From positions 2,728,001 through 2,792,000 of the forward strand of contig NZ_CP062159.1 of NCBI RefSeq assembly GCF_014844035.1: a stretch of 64,000 nucleotides of DNA, read 5' to 3'. Positions 8,262 through 16,487 of the stretch are shown in pieces; within the stretch, counting starts at the first letter, position 1, and every line of letters begins with the position of its first letter. Origin of the DNA: Flavobacterium sp. MDT1-60 (GTDB lineage Bacteria > Bacteroidota > Bacteroidia > Flavobacteriales > Flavobacteriaceae). The notes under the pieces are model-generated. The model was not told the origin of the DNA. It did no database searches and saw nothing but the letters and a program-made list of their open reading frames with translations. The position numbers and the translations under genes are program-made.

Positions 8262-8624
8262 TTATCCTTGCCAGACACTTATTTCAGAGACAATTCCATT
8301 ATCGAACGTTAAAACTAGTGATCCCGTATTTATTCCTGTATGACTGTAACCCAGATAATATTTAAAAGTACTTCCTGTTGTTAAACTTCCGTCTGGTTTT
8401 CCTAACAAAGTAATGATTTCAGTTTTAGACATTCCAATTAAGTTATTATTGTTTCGCAAACTATTCATCATATCCCAGCGTAATGACCAATTGTCTTCTA
8501 AAGCTAAATCAGCAGTTTTCCATTTTTCAGAATCGAACTTTTCACCGGATATTTTTCCGCGTAGTCCAAAAAACAGAAATAGTATTACAATAGCAATTAG
8601 AGTGATTTGATTAATTTTCTTCAT
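8262..8624 (-). CDS. Small secreted or membrane-tethered protein, BamE/SmpA-like
   Basis: 120 residues. An N-terminal hydrophobic helix (QITLIAIVILFLFFGL) is followed by a compact domain with LIGMSKTEIITLLGKPDGS and LVLTFDNGIVSEISV. This 'GMSKxEIxxLLGKPD ... F.NGIV' pattern resembles the BamE/SmpA-OmlA fold, a small periplasmic module that in BamE supports outer membrane protein assembly. Here the similarity is only to the fold; a role in assembly is not implied. There is no lipobox cysteine. Confidence 0.55.
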   Translation of the reverse strand: MKKINQITLIAIVILFLFFGLRGKISGEKFDSEKWKTADLALEDNWSLRWDMMNSLRNNNNLIGMSKTEIITLLGKPDGSLTTGSTFKYYLGYSHTGINTGSLVLTFDNGIVSEISVWQG

Positions 8625-8655
8625 GTTTTCTTGATTGTTTTTTGTGTTAGCTGTT

Positions 8656-9138
8656 TTATCTCAACAACGAATTAGTTCTGTTATTAAAAACACTAATAAA
8701 ATCATCTAATTTTCTTGAATCTGTACAAGTAAAACAAAAGTTCAATATGGTTACATTGCTAGCTTTGATTTTTTCGGTATAAATGTTTTCATCCGGACAA
8801 CCGTCATAACCTCCAACTGCTCTGATTAAAATAGGTTTTCCTTCTAAATAGAAAGCTAAAGCAATTTGATCAATTTGTTCGTTCAGCCAGTTTATCTCTA
8901 TTGCATTCAACTTTAATTCTTTTTGAAAACCATAAATGGTTTCTAATCCACCTATTGAATTCATATTGAATTCGAAGTATCTGTTTTTGGGTTTACTAGC
9001 TTCATTAATTCGAAAGCCTTTTGGTGTTTTGTTGAGTAAGTTGTTATAAACAGTGTCAATCCTGATACCCGTAGTGTCTTCCTGAGCACTAATGTGTAAA
9101 CATGTTAAAAGCAATACTAGTCTAAGATAGATTTTCAT
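8656..9138 (-). CDS. Hypothetical secreted protein
   Basis: 160 residues with a clear signal peptide (MKIYLRLVLLLTCLHISAQ, cleavage after AQ at residue 19). The mature part has several aromatic/charged strands and four cysteines (GYDGCPDE and ILNFCFTCTDS), suitable for disulfides or metal. No family recognised. It is the first gene of the four-gene minus-strand run that ends at 6789. A ~310-base AT-rich gap separates it from the divergent gene at 9452. Confidence 0.55.
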   Translation of the reverse strand: MKIYLRLVLLLTCLHISAQEDTTGIRIDTVYNNLLNKTPKGFRINEASKPKNRYFEFNMNSIGGLETIYGFQKELKLNAIEINWLNEQIDQIALAFYLEGKPILIRAVGGYDGCPDENIYTEKIKASNVTILNFCFTCTDSRKLDDFISVFNNRTNSLLR

Positions 9139-9451
9139 AAAGTGTCGTATAACGTTATTCTGTTGGCACGAGCTTCTCTCTGGTCGTAATTCAAAGAAAG
9201 CATTTTTTTCAGTAATGTTATATTTATTTTTGGCTAATTTTAATTTTTAGAAAGATTTTTGACATTCTTGTATTATCGTAATATTATTAAAAATTACTTC
9301 GTAGAATTTAGAAATTATATTCAAAGAATTCTATAAAATATTCATTTTTTTAATTGAAAATGTTTCTATATTAGCTAAAACGAAAGATTTAAAATCTCAT
9401 TTTATTCTTTATAAATTCTATTTAAAAACAGCTATAACTAATTATAATATT
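9139..9451. other. AT-rich intergenic region between divergent genes
   Basis: 313 bases between two divergent genes of unknown function. Near 9145-9185 is a phrase TATAACGTTATTCTGTTGGC that resembles the TAACG-type gene-border sequences seen at 10.8 and 16.4 kb. The rest is very AT-rich and should hold promoters for both genes, but I could not single out a convincing one. Confidence 0.4.
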
Positions 9452-10597
9452 ATGGGTTTCTTTTCAAGATTATTTGGGCGTGATATGCCTACACCAACTC
9501 CATTAACAACAAATTCAGGAAAGCGAATAATACCTGAACAAAAAATAGAGCAAACTATTCCACCAGCAGGCGATCCTTTTTTTACAAATGCTCCTGAACA
9601 CTGGCCTGTGGTTATCAATGATTTCTTGAGTAGTAATAAAGAATTCAGCAATACATTTGATGAAAAAACAGGAGATGTTATTTTGAGAAAAAGAATGTTT
9701 ATGGTTAACTCATTGGTGTTAATAGGTAAATTAAATCAATGGCTTTTAACAAAAACAAGTAAATCAGTTGAAAATTCATTTGGAAGCTCTTTACTAGAAT
9801 CAAAAGACAGATTCGCTACTAGTTTTTGTATTGAAAAAGTTTTTGCAAAAGGAATTATTAAAACACATGGAATTGTAATTGACGATTATAAAAAATATGC
9901 CGTTATATTGTTCGATAGATCAGAATCAATACATTATATAAATAAATTAAAGAACTATTTTTTAGACGAAGGATTCGAGGATCTAATTTATTATGCTACC
10001 ACAGATCCAGATACAATTAAAGATGAAGAAAAAGAAATTGAATTTGTAAGTTTTGATTCAAATAGTTTTACTTTAGACGATGAAGGTCAAAAAATTGAAG
10101 GTGAAAAGTTAAAGGAATATTTTCTATGGTGGAATGGAGAAAAGAAAATGACCTTTGATGAATCTGATATACTAGGCGCTCTGAAAGAATACCATACCAA
10201 TTGTTCTGATTGTTATTCATACATTTTAGGAAAACTAGGATATGCTTTAAAATTAAATGGTGACGACACACGTGTTGCACTTCCTGAGTACGATGAATTA
10301 GTTGTTACCGGACCTGAAAATATTGATATGGTTATTACTTTATCAAAAAAAACAGGAATTAATTTTCATTTTCGTGCTATTCCTGCTTTTGAGAATTACA
10401 GAAGTAATTTCATAAAAATGTTTGCTGTTTTTTGCAATGATTTAAAGCAACAAATTGTAGAACAAAATTTTGAAAGAGATCCATTTTTTGTTGACCCTAG
10501 CTGGCTGGACAGATTAGAAATAGTTGTTAAAAGGAATGATGAAATTTATTCTTTTACTCTTATTAAAGATTTTCCTCTTGATCCAAGTTTAAATTAG
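9452..10597 (+). CDS. Hypothetical cytoplasmic protein
   Basis: 381 residues with no signal peptide or membrane segment. The N-terminus MGFFSRLFGRD is amphipathic and is followed by a Pro/Thr-rich linker (residues 12-45). The rest is mixed alpha/beta with acidic patches (DEEKEIEFVSFDSNSFTLDDEG) and a region FDESDILGALKEYHTNCSDC. I recognise no domain. It sits alone, divergent from the four-gene run, in a stretch poor in housekeeping genes. Stop TAG at 10595. Confidence 0.6.
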   Translation: MGFFSRLFGRDMPTPTPLTTNSGKRIIPEQKIEQTIPPAGDPFFTNAPEHWPVVINDFLSSNKEFSNTFDEKTGDVILRKRMFMVNSLVLIGKLNQWLLTKTSKSVENSFGSSLLESKDRFATSFCIEKVFAKGIIKTHGIVIDDYKKYAVILFDRSESIHYINKLKNYFLDEGFEDLIYYATTDPDTIKDEEKEIEFVSFDSNSFTLDDEGQKIEGEKLKEYFLWWNGEKKMTFDESDILGALKEYHTNCSDCYSYILGKLGYALKLNGDDTRVALPEYDELVVTGPENIDMVITLSKKTGINFHFRAIPAFENYRSNFIKMFAVFCNDLKQQIVEQNFERDPFFVDPSWLDRLEIVVKRNDEIYSFTLIKDFPLDPSLN

Positions 10598-10858
10598 CTT
10601 TAAGTATTTTCCTTCCCAGTAGGTTAAGAGAGTTTGTTTCATAGAAGATTTATTCTGTTAGAATAATAAATATTGTAAGAAAAAGAATATATTTTTAATG
10701 ATTTTTCTTATATTTGAAGTTCTTAAATCTTCACATTAAGAACTAAATGAAATTGCCTTTGTATTATGTGTGCGGTATCGGAAACGACCGTAAACGCTGT
10801 CGTAGGTGTTAGGAACACTAACATGCAAGGGTTTTATTATTCCTAATTTAAAGATATT

Positions 10859-11092
10859 ATGAGTACAAACACCCTTTCAAAAGAAGCCGAAACCAGGCTG
10901 ATGAATTTTTTCAACGAAACAATAGAGCCGGAAACTATGGCTAAGACACTAAGGCAAGTCAATTATATACTCGCTTTAGGCGTTATGAGAGAACATGAAA
11001 CGCTTCAAAACGAAATTGCCAATTTAGAAAACGGCTATTATTGGCTGAATAAACTAGCCGAAATCTTAAATCCTTATTTGGATAAGGAATAG
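10859..11092 (+). CDS. Small helical protein of unknown function
   Basis: 77 residues, almost all helix by composition: TLSKEAETRLMNFFNETIEP, then MAKTLRQVNYILALGVMREHETLQNEIANLENGYYWLNKLAEIL. The spacing of hydrophobic residues suits a short coiled coil or helical hairpin. No family recognised. A clear intrinsic terminator follows the stop codon by 28 bases, supporting a real transcribed gene. Confidence 0.6.
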   Translation: MSTNTLSKEAETRLMNFFNETIEPETMAKTLRQVNYILALGVMREHETLQNEIANLENGYYWLNKLAEILNPYLDKE

Positions 11093-11586
11093 AATTTTCT
11101 TTAGAATTTGAATAAAGTTTAAACCTCGATTTTTAAAACCGAGGTTTTTTATTTTAGGTTTTGAAATTTAAAAAATAATCATGCAAAACGTTAAGTTTAA
11201 TTTCACAGAGTTTCACAGAGTTAACACAGAGATTCGCAAAGTTTATACTCATTTTTGTCATTTCGAGGAACGAGACTAGAGCGATAGAAACTGGCGAAGC
11301 AAATCCTCGCTAGTAGCTCGACAAAGATTTGCCATCTTGATAGGGGTTTTTAGAAGCTGTCAGGTAAAGGAATATTATACAATTATTTCTTAGCTTTCAT
11401 CCTATAAAATAATTAACTAAAGTGACATCAATCTTATATAATTTCAATTTAATTTTTAATAATAATTTGAATATCAATTAATTAACTTTTATTAAAGAAA
11501 GGTTTAACATGCTCTGTTTTTGCTGGCTGTCTGAAATAACTAATTTTAGCTAAATCAAATTAATAACGTTTTAAATATTTAAAATT
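11093..11586. other. Intergenic stretch with repeat remnants and the PfpI promoter
   Basis: 494 bases. After the terminator comes repeat-like text at 11190-11345 ('cacagag', GTCATTTCGAGGAACGAGAC, then a tract on CGAAGCAAATC and GCTCGACAAAGATTTGCC), a dispersed flavobacterial intergenic type also seen near 17.9 kb. The last 70 bases hold a promoter candidate for the downstream PfpI gene: TTG (11520-11522), 18 bases, TAATTTTA (11541-11548). Confidence 0.5.
11121..11150 (+). terminator. Intrinsic terminator after the small helical protein gene
   Basis: An 8-bp perfect stem AAACCTCG (11121-11128)/CGAGGTTT (11140-11147) with an 11-base loop is followed by TTT ATTTT. Typical rho-independent form. 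Confidence 0.75.
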
Positions 11587-12135
11587 ATGAAAAAGAATAT
11601 AGCCATATTAGCAACAAACGGTTTTGAAGAATCAGAATTATCATCGCCTAAAGCCTATCTCGAAGAGCAAGGCTGGAATGCCGATATTATCAGTTTGAAA
11701 TCAGGAACTATCAAAGCCTGGAAAGACGGTAATTGGAGCAAGGAATATAATGTTGATGTAGTATTAGATCAGGCAAATGAAGCAGATTACGATGCTTTGG
11801 TTCTTCCGGGAGGAGTTATAAACCCAGATTTATTGAGAAGAGAAGAGGCTGCAGTAAATTTTGTACGTTCCTTTTTTAAAAGTAAAAAACCAGTAGCAGC
11901 CATTTGTCATGGTCCTCAAATTCTGGTAGATGCAGATGTTTTAGAAGGTCGAAAAGTAACTTCGTTCTTCTCTATTAAAAACGATTTGAAAAATGCCGGA
12001 GCACAATGGGAAGACTCAGAAGTAGTCGTAGACAATGGATTGGTGACCAGCCGAAATCCGAATGATTTGCCCGCTTTTAATAAAAAAATGGTGGAAGAAA
12101 TTAAAGAAGGAAAACACGAACGTCAGACAGTGTAA
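11587..12135 (+). CDS. DJ-1/PfpI-family protein (YhbO-like protease or deglycase)
   Basis: 182 residues, full length for the PfpI/YhbO group. KKNIAILATNGFEESELSSP carries the conserved Glu of the active site, DALVLPGGVINPDLLR follows, and AAICHGPQILVDADVLEGR holds the nucleophile Cys107 in the elbow with His108. The family acts in the cytoplasm in stress tolerance; members have been described as proteases, glyoxalases or deglycases, and sequence does not settle which. Its own promoter and a strong terminator show it is monocistronic. Confidence 0.92.
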   Translation: MKKNIAILATNGFEESELSSPKAYLEEQGWNADIISLKSGTIKAWKDGNWSKEYNVDVVLDQANEADYDALVLPGGVINPDLLRREEAAVNFVRSFFKSKKPVAAICHGPQILVDADVLEGRKVTSFFSIKNDLKNAGAQWEDSEVVVDNGLVTSRNPNDLPAFNKKMVEEIKEGKHERQTV

Positions 12136-12170
12136 AAAGATTTTTTTATTTAGATTTATGAAGTTACAAA

Positions 12171-12206
12171 AAATGCAAGACCAATTTTGGTCTTGCATTT
12201 TTTTTT
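12171..12206 (+). terminator. Intrinsic terminator after the PfpI gene
   Basis: Perfect 13-bp stem AAATGCAAGACCA (12171-12183)/TGGTCTTGCATTT (12188-12200), 4-base loop, followed by six more T. The A tract on the other side would also work for minus-strand transcripts. Confidence 0.85.
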
Positions 12207-12368
12207 ATTTCCAGTTTAATTACTCGTAATTAAATAGTTATCGGTGTTTTCTATTCTCCAATTCATGTGGTTGAGGATTTAATTACTTTGCGGGTGCGAA
12301 GTCAGAGATGTTCGCGCAACGGTTGGGAAGAACACATCGTACAACGGGGCTCCTGCCAATCTTTGCGT

Positions 12369-13097
12369 TCACGAGCGGGGTAAATTTTGAGTATTGTCGC
12401 CATCTTTTTTTAATCGATTAATATGGTAATTGATATCCCCTATTATTGTAATTGATTCATCATAAGAAGAAAATTTTTGAAAAAATGCTCCAGCAATAGT
12501 TACCTCTTTATTATTTGAGTTGTAGGGAACGTATAAATCGTTTACTTTATATAAATCAAAAATATAAGGAAGGAATTTAACTCCTTTATATTTATCAACA
12601 ATTGATTGATATACTTTAAGAAAAACTTCTTCATAATCTCCAACAGGTGAAACAATTATATTTTCAATAGCCCAAATCTTTCGTTTGCCAAAAAGTGGAT
12701 GTGAAATTTCCTTACTATGGATGTTCTCTAAAACTTCAATAGTAAAATAATTCCCTATCAAGCTTTTATAAAAATGTAATTCTGTTTTACTCTCTAAAGT
12801 ATTTTTTAATCTAACAACTCCCGAAAAATTGGGAACTAATCCCGCTGTTGTGCCATATACGTCAGGAAAATTTGATTTTAATTTTTCCAAAAAACCAATA
12901 TTCCATTCTTTTTCATAATAATCTACTATACTATTTTTTTTAATTATTTTATTTAATGCAACTATTCCTGAATAAGAAAAGTAATTTTCATCTTCACTTG
13001 TTAGTCCTATTGGATAATATTTCTTTATACAATCACTTATCTCCGAAAAGTTGTGAGAAAGATCATCAATATTAATATTTACAAATTTATTATTCAT
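12369..13097 (-). CDS. Hypothetical protein, possible orphan immunity-type gene
   Basis: 242 residues, soluble, no signal peptide. Mixed alpha/beta with patterns such as YGTTAGLVPNFSGVVRLKN, GKRKIWAIENIIVSPVGDYEEVFL and KEVTIAGAFFQKFSS; no family recognised. Its start lies 30 bases beyond a ~275-bp repeat that also precedes the lipoprotein gene at 14285-15520, and its last codons run into another piece of the same repeat text (CCGCTCGTGAACGCAAAG on its strand). That context suggests a shuffled cassette, perhaps an immunity or effector relic; this is inference. Confidence 0.5.
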   Translation of the reverse strand: MNNKFVNINIDDLSHNFSEISDCIKKYYPIGLTSEDENYFSYSGIVALNKIIKKNSIVDYYEKEWNIGFLEKLKSNFPDVYGTTAGLVPNFSGVVRLKNTLESKTELHFYKSLIGNYFTIEVLENIHSKEISHPLFGKRKIWAIENIIVSPVGDYEEVFLKVYQSIVDKYKGVKFLPYIFDLYKVNDLYVPYNSNNKEVTIAGAFFQKFSSYDESITIIGDINYHINRLKKDGDNTQNLPRS

Positions 13098-13126
13098 AAG
13101 AAAATAATTTAATTACAATATACAGC

Positions 13127-13403
13127 AGGTTTTAATTGGTTAAATTCTTATAATTATTTATCCCTAAATTAGATGAAAGAAGAAAGAAGAATCTGATCAA
13201 AAAGCCTAAAAAATATCAAAATAAGTTTTTATTTACATAAAAATTTTTTGTAAGGATTTCCAAATTTTAATTTTCAAGTTAGATTGTAGCCATTCTTTGC
13301 GTTCAAGAGTGAGACGCTCGCGCGAGGGGGAGACTTTTATTGCGTTTTGAATTTTTAAGAACTGATAAAAAAGCGCAAAGTCGGGAGACTTTGCGGAGCA
13401 GGG
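13127..13403. repeat. ~275-bp direct repeat, copy 1
   Basis: Nearly identical, in the same orientation, to 15528-15790: both read AGGTTTTAATTGGTTAAATTC at the left, pass TTATCCCTAAATTAGAT, GTAAGGATTTCCAAATTTTAA and ATTGTAGCCATTCTTTGCGT, and end with the perfect hairpin CGCAAAGTCGGGAGACTTTGCG-type (9-bp arms, 4-base loop) at about 13374-13395. Copy 1 has a 14-base insertion relative to copy 2. It lies immediately upstream of the minus-strand gene at 12369-13097. Confidence 0.85.
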
Positions 13404-13441
13404 CAGGATTAAATACACAAATATTAGCAATTACTTTGCAT

Positions 13442-13470
13442 AAAAAAACCTCAAAAATTCTTTCGAGGTC
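13442..13470 (-). terminator. Probable terminator of the lipoprotein cassette
   Basis: On the minus strand ACCTC (13469-13465 read in reverse complement), a 12-base loop, GAGGT and then seven T form a short hairpin with a T tract, 29 bases after the stop of the 63-residue membrane protein gene. Short stem, so moderate confidence. Confidence 0.5.
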
Positions 13471-13498
13471 TTAATTTTTTAAACTGAATTAAACAATT

Positions 13499-13690
13499 TT
13501 ATCTTTTTACTAATACCTTTTTAACAAAAAAGTAAATATTTCCAATTAGCAGAATAAGCAACGGAATGTAAAAAGAACTTATAATATAAATTGTATCATA
13601 AATAAAAATATCAAAATAGTATTTTGTAAAATAAAAAAACACAAAAATTGAAATACCGATGGCTTGAAATACTAAAAATTTATTCTTCAT
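13499..13690 (-). CDS. Small two-helix membrane protein
   Basis: 63 residues, almost entirely two hydrophobic, aromatic segments (about residues 7-27 and 33-56), ending with the basic tail FVKKVLVKR. It overlaps the end of the 202-residue gene by 11 bases in another frame, so it is translated from the same message as the last gene of the lipoprotein cassette. No family recognised. A role as immunity partner or membrane accessory is possible but unsupported. Confidence 0.5.
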   Translation of the reverse strand: MKNKFLVFQAIGISIFVFFYFTKYYFDIFIYDTIYIISSFYIPLLILLIGNIYFFVKKVLVKR

Positions 13691-14288
13691 TTTCTGTCAT
13701 CATTAAATTATTAAAAAAAGCATTAAACATTTTGAAGTATCCAATTTCTGCTTCTTGAAAACTTATATCTTCCACAATAAGATTAAGAATTTCATTAGGA
13801 AATTTATTATAAAGTAATTTTTCCTCTACAATGCTTTCAATTTTTAAGATAATATCTTTTAAATTTCTTTTCTCTAAATTCTTTTCTTCCAATTCTGCAA
13901 TTCTAGATTCAGAGAAAAGTAGTTCTATCATATTTTTTTGACATTTAATAGTATAGTAAGGAGCTAAAACACTAATTAATAATGATACTGTATACAATTC
14001 CCTATTCTCTATTATACTCAAATTAAATGTCATACATCTATCCCCCCAATGAAACAATGTAAAATCTTGAAAATTCTTCAATGTATAATCATTTTCAAAC
14101 TCTTTTAGAATTTTTTCCGAAATAGATTTTTTGTACTTACAATCAAAATCATTTATTACCTGATTTAATCTTTGAAACTCCTCGGTAACAATATACCTAT
14201 CATTTTCTGCATTATAACTTATATTTTTAGGGTAAAATGCATATACTATATTTTTTAAATCTTTTTCATTCATAACTTTTATTTTCAT
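13680..14288 (-). CDS. Hypothetical protein, candidate immunity partner
   Basis: 202 residues, soluble, acidic and helical (KDLKNIVYAFYPKNISYNAE, FHWGDRCMTFNLSIIENREL, ESRIAELEEKNLEKRNLKDIILKIE). Its start overlaps the stop of the upstream lipoprotein gene by 4 bases (ATGA), so the two are translationally coupled. A small acidic cytoplasmic protein encoded directly after a surface protein with a linker and distinct C-terminal domain is the standard layout of an immunity gene, but no known immunity family is recognised. Confidence 0.55.
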   Translation of the reverse strand: MKIKVMNEKDLKNIVYAFYPKNISYNAENDRYIVTEEFQRLNQVINDFDCKYKKSISEKILKEFENDYTLKNFQDFTLFHWGDRCMTFNLSIIENRELYTVSLLISVLAPYYTIKCQKNMIELLFSESRIAELEEKNLEKRNLKDIILKIESIVEEKLLYNKFPNEILNLIVEDISFQEAEIGYFKMFNAFFNNLMMTENEE

Positions 14289-15520
14289 CTACAATCACTG
14301 GAATATAAGAAATTAGTTTTATATTCCGTCGCAGACAATGTTGTTTTTGAATTAAATTGTACCCTACCACCAGGAATAGCTAAAGGATAATTTCTTTCTA
14401 ATCGCTCTCTAAAATAGAGATCTACTGTCAATTCGGATACCCTTTGTCCTCCATATTTATCAATAACCTCCTGCATTGTATCACGTAAAACTTTTGCCGA
14501 GGAATTAGCGGCTATTCCAGCTGTTATATTTGTATTACCCACCAGTACATTTGTTGGAGTTCCAAAAAGGACAGGTTGTGAGTAGCTAATTACATGAAGT
14601 ATTTCAAGTCCCTTTTCATTTACCAAAATCACTCTAAAATAAATATTTTTAACAGCTGATTCTTGCCAAAGCCCAGCAACTTTTAAGAAGTTAAAACTTT
14701 CACAACTAGGAGGAGTAGCTTCCGTACTAGTTCCACCACCACCAGTACTCGCCCCACCACCATTTGGCGAAGTATAATTGCCGGTATCACCACCACCAAT
14801 TACAGGAGACCGTGGCCCATAATATTCAACAGGACTCCCTTGAGTTCCATTACTAGGTCCAAATACAGGAACATCTCTTAATACACCACCGTTTAGTGTT
14901 GTGTCGTTGCCTCCGTTACTTTTGCCTCCGCAACCCCCATCGCCAAAATCAGCGTATATGCAAGGCGCTTCGATTGGTGCTTTGTTCGTTATATTTCTCT
15001 GTGAGTAGTCTACAACTTCAACAGTTCCAGTTTCTACAACTTTATTGTTTTCAAATCTAGCGGCTCTGATAAAACCAGTTTTTAAATCCCAAACACTAAT
15101 ATATCCTGTAAAGCTGCCACCTTCTAAAGACTGGTTTTTCTTTTCAACATATTTATTTGTATAAATTTCGTAAACTAGTGCTCTATAAACTTCTTTGCCT
15201 GTTTTGTAAATATACAATCTTTGTTCCCAAAAATCGCGTGGGTCGCTCTTCAATTCATTAATGGACACAATAACGGTCTTTGTTCCGTCTTCTGAAGTTG
15301 TAAGTTTTGCTTCATCCCAATCGTAATCTAAGTTTTGAAATAAAGAATAATTCTCGTTACTCGATTCATACTTTGCAAACCATTTTTTCGCAGCATTGAC
15401 ATCTGAATTTTGTGCTACGCCATTGTTTCCTGTTTGCTCATCGTGGGCACACTTCGCCAGCAAGAAAGCGACAAGTAAGGTCAATAGTAAAACTGATAAT
15501 TTTTTAATTTTTTTCTTCAT
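14285..15520 (-). CDS. Envelope protein with Gly-rich linker and separate C-terminal domain
   Basis: 411 residues. The N-terminus KKLSVLLLTLLVAFLLAKCA is an export signal; a Cys follows, but the -1 residue is Lys, which is unusual for a lipobox. Residues ~40-165 form one domain (AKKWFAKYESSNENYSLFQN ... RDFWEQRLYIYKTGKEVYRAL ... GYISVWDLKTGFIRAARFE). A Gly/Asn/Ser linker (about 190-270: GGCGGKSNGGNDTT ... GGGASTGGGGTSTE) leads to a C-terminal domain (~140 residues) that begins PPSCESFNFLKVAG and ends NFLYSSDCR. I do not recognise the C-terminal fold. The module layout resembles polymorphic effector proteins; toxicity is inference. It heads a three-gene coupled unit. Confidence 0.6.
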   Translation of the reverse strand: MKKKIKKLSVLLLTLLVAFLLAKCAHDEQTGNNGVAQNSDVNAAKKWFAKYESSNENYSLFQNLDYDWDEAKLTTSEDGTKTVIVSINELKSDPRDFWEQRLYIYKTGKEVYRALVYEIYTNKYVEKKNQSLEGGSFTGYISVWDLKTGFIRAARFENNKVVETGTVEVVDYSQRNITNKAPIEAPCIYADFGDGGCGGKSNGGNDTTLNGGVLRDVPVFGPSNGTQGSPVEYYGPRSPVIGGGDTGNYTSPNGGGASTGGGGTSTEATPPSCESFNFLKVAGLWQESAVKNIYFRVILVNEKGLEILHVISYSQPVLFGTPTNVLVGNTNITAGIAANSSAKVLRDTMQEVIDKYGGQRVSELTVDLYFRERLERNYPLAIPGGRVQFNSKTTLSATEYKTNFLYSSDCR

Positions 15521-15527
15521 CTTTTAA

Positions 15528-15790
15528 AGGTTTTAATTGGTTAAATTCTTACAATTATTTATCCCTAAATTAGATAAAAGAAGAAAGAAGAATCCGACTA
15601 AAAAGCCTAAAAAATATCAAAATAAGTTTTTATTTACATAAAAAACTTTTGTAAGGATTTCCAAATTTTAATTTTTAAGTTAGATTGTAGCCATTCTTTG
15701 CGTTCACGAGTGAGACGCTCGTGCGAGCGGGAGACTTTTTTTTAAGAACTGATAAAAAAACGCAAAGTCGGGAGACTTTGCGGAGCGGGG
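15528..15790. repeat. ~263-bp direct repeat, copy 2
   Basis: Second copy of the repeat at 13127-13403, ending 2 bases before the stop of the 175-residue gene and beginning 7 bases upstream of the lipoprotein gene start. On the minus strand it is the whole leader of the lipoprotein gene, so it probably carries its promoter and 5' untranslated region, including the hairpin CGCAAAGTC-GGGA-GACTTTGCG at 15761-15782. Confidence 0.85.
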
Positions 15791-15792
15791 TT

Positions 15793-16320
15793 TTAGGCTT
15801 TCATTTTTTCCCATTCATTCAAAAGATATGTTTCTATTTCTTGTTTTAATTCTGTTTCATTATATCCTTTATTTAAATGTATACAACCTTGTCTATTACA
15901 ACCACTATAAGGTTTCATTAAAGCCTCTGGATTGTGATTGTTACAATAGACTCTTAATTCAGAAATAAAAGGAAATTTGTTATAACTACTTATATACGCA
16001 TTAAAACGATAAGTAACTTTGTTTTCAGAATCTACATATTTACTGTATTTTTTATGAAATATATTTTCAAGTTTGTTCGAATTATTAGGTTTCCGTCTTC
16101 TAATTGATTTAATTATTGAAACAATTAAATATAGCAAAATTAGAATTATTATAGTTGGACCTAATAATATTTTATAATTCCAGAGAACAAGAAAAGATTC
16201 TTTAATTGTTAAATCCGTTAGTTGGCTATATGTAAAGGAAATAAAGAATGCTCCAACAGATATTATTATTGCAGATATTACTTTACTCCATACAGGATCT
16301 TTCCATGAATTTTGTATCAT
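15793..16320 (-). CDS. Hypothetical membrane protein with C-terminal cytoplasmic domain
   Basis: 175 residues. Two hydrophobic segments (about residues 11-32 and 50-70) are followed by basic residues (KSIRRRKPNNSNK) and a ~95-residue soluble domain with CNNHNPEALMKPYSGCNRQGCIHLN, whose Cys/His spacing could hold a metal ion or disulfides. It sits downstream of the SIR2 gene on the same strand but 168 bases away, across repeat-like text. Function and any link to SIR2 are unknown. Confidence 0.55.
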   Translation of the reverse strand: MIQNSWKDPVWSKVISAIIISVGAFFISFTYSQLTDLTIKESFLVLWNYKILLGPTIIILILLYLIVSIIKSIRRRKPNNSNKLENIFHKKYSKYVDSENKVTYRFNAYISSYNKFPFISELRVYCNNHNPEALMKPYSGCNRQGCIHLNKGYNETELKQEIETYLLNEWEKMKA

Positions 16321-16344
16321 TTTTTAGATTATTTGTGTTGTATG

Positions 16345-16487
16345 ATTTCTGCTAACGTTTCGCGACTACACGTAAGTTGTGGGATTTCGAATCAGAGCAT
16401 TCTTTGTTACCGCAAACGAAGTTATGAAAATAAAATGTTCAATTTACCGAAAGCAGCAATTGCATATAGCCGCTGTTATCTGTTGTT
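16345..16487. other. Boundary-like intergenic sequence between two accessory genes
   Basis: Runs from GCTAACGTTTCGCGACTACA at about 16350 to GCATATAGCCGCTGTTATCT near 16482. The two ends carry TAAC and GTTA motifs in opposite sense, and the interior is non-coding. Similar TAACG-type phrases appear near 9150 and 10800. A cassette border is one reading; I cannot match it to a defined attachment-site family. Confidence 0.3.

Noticed and set aside
16345..16487. Integron attC site
   Set aside because: Ends resemble opposed TAAC/GTTA motifs, but the R and L box rules are not met; kept only as a weak boundary observation.
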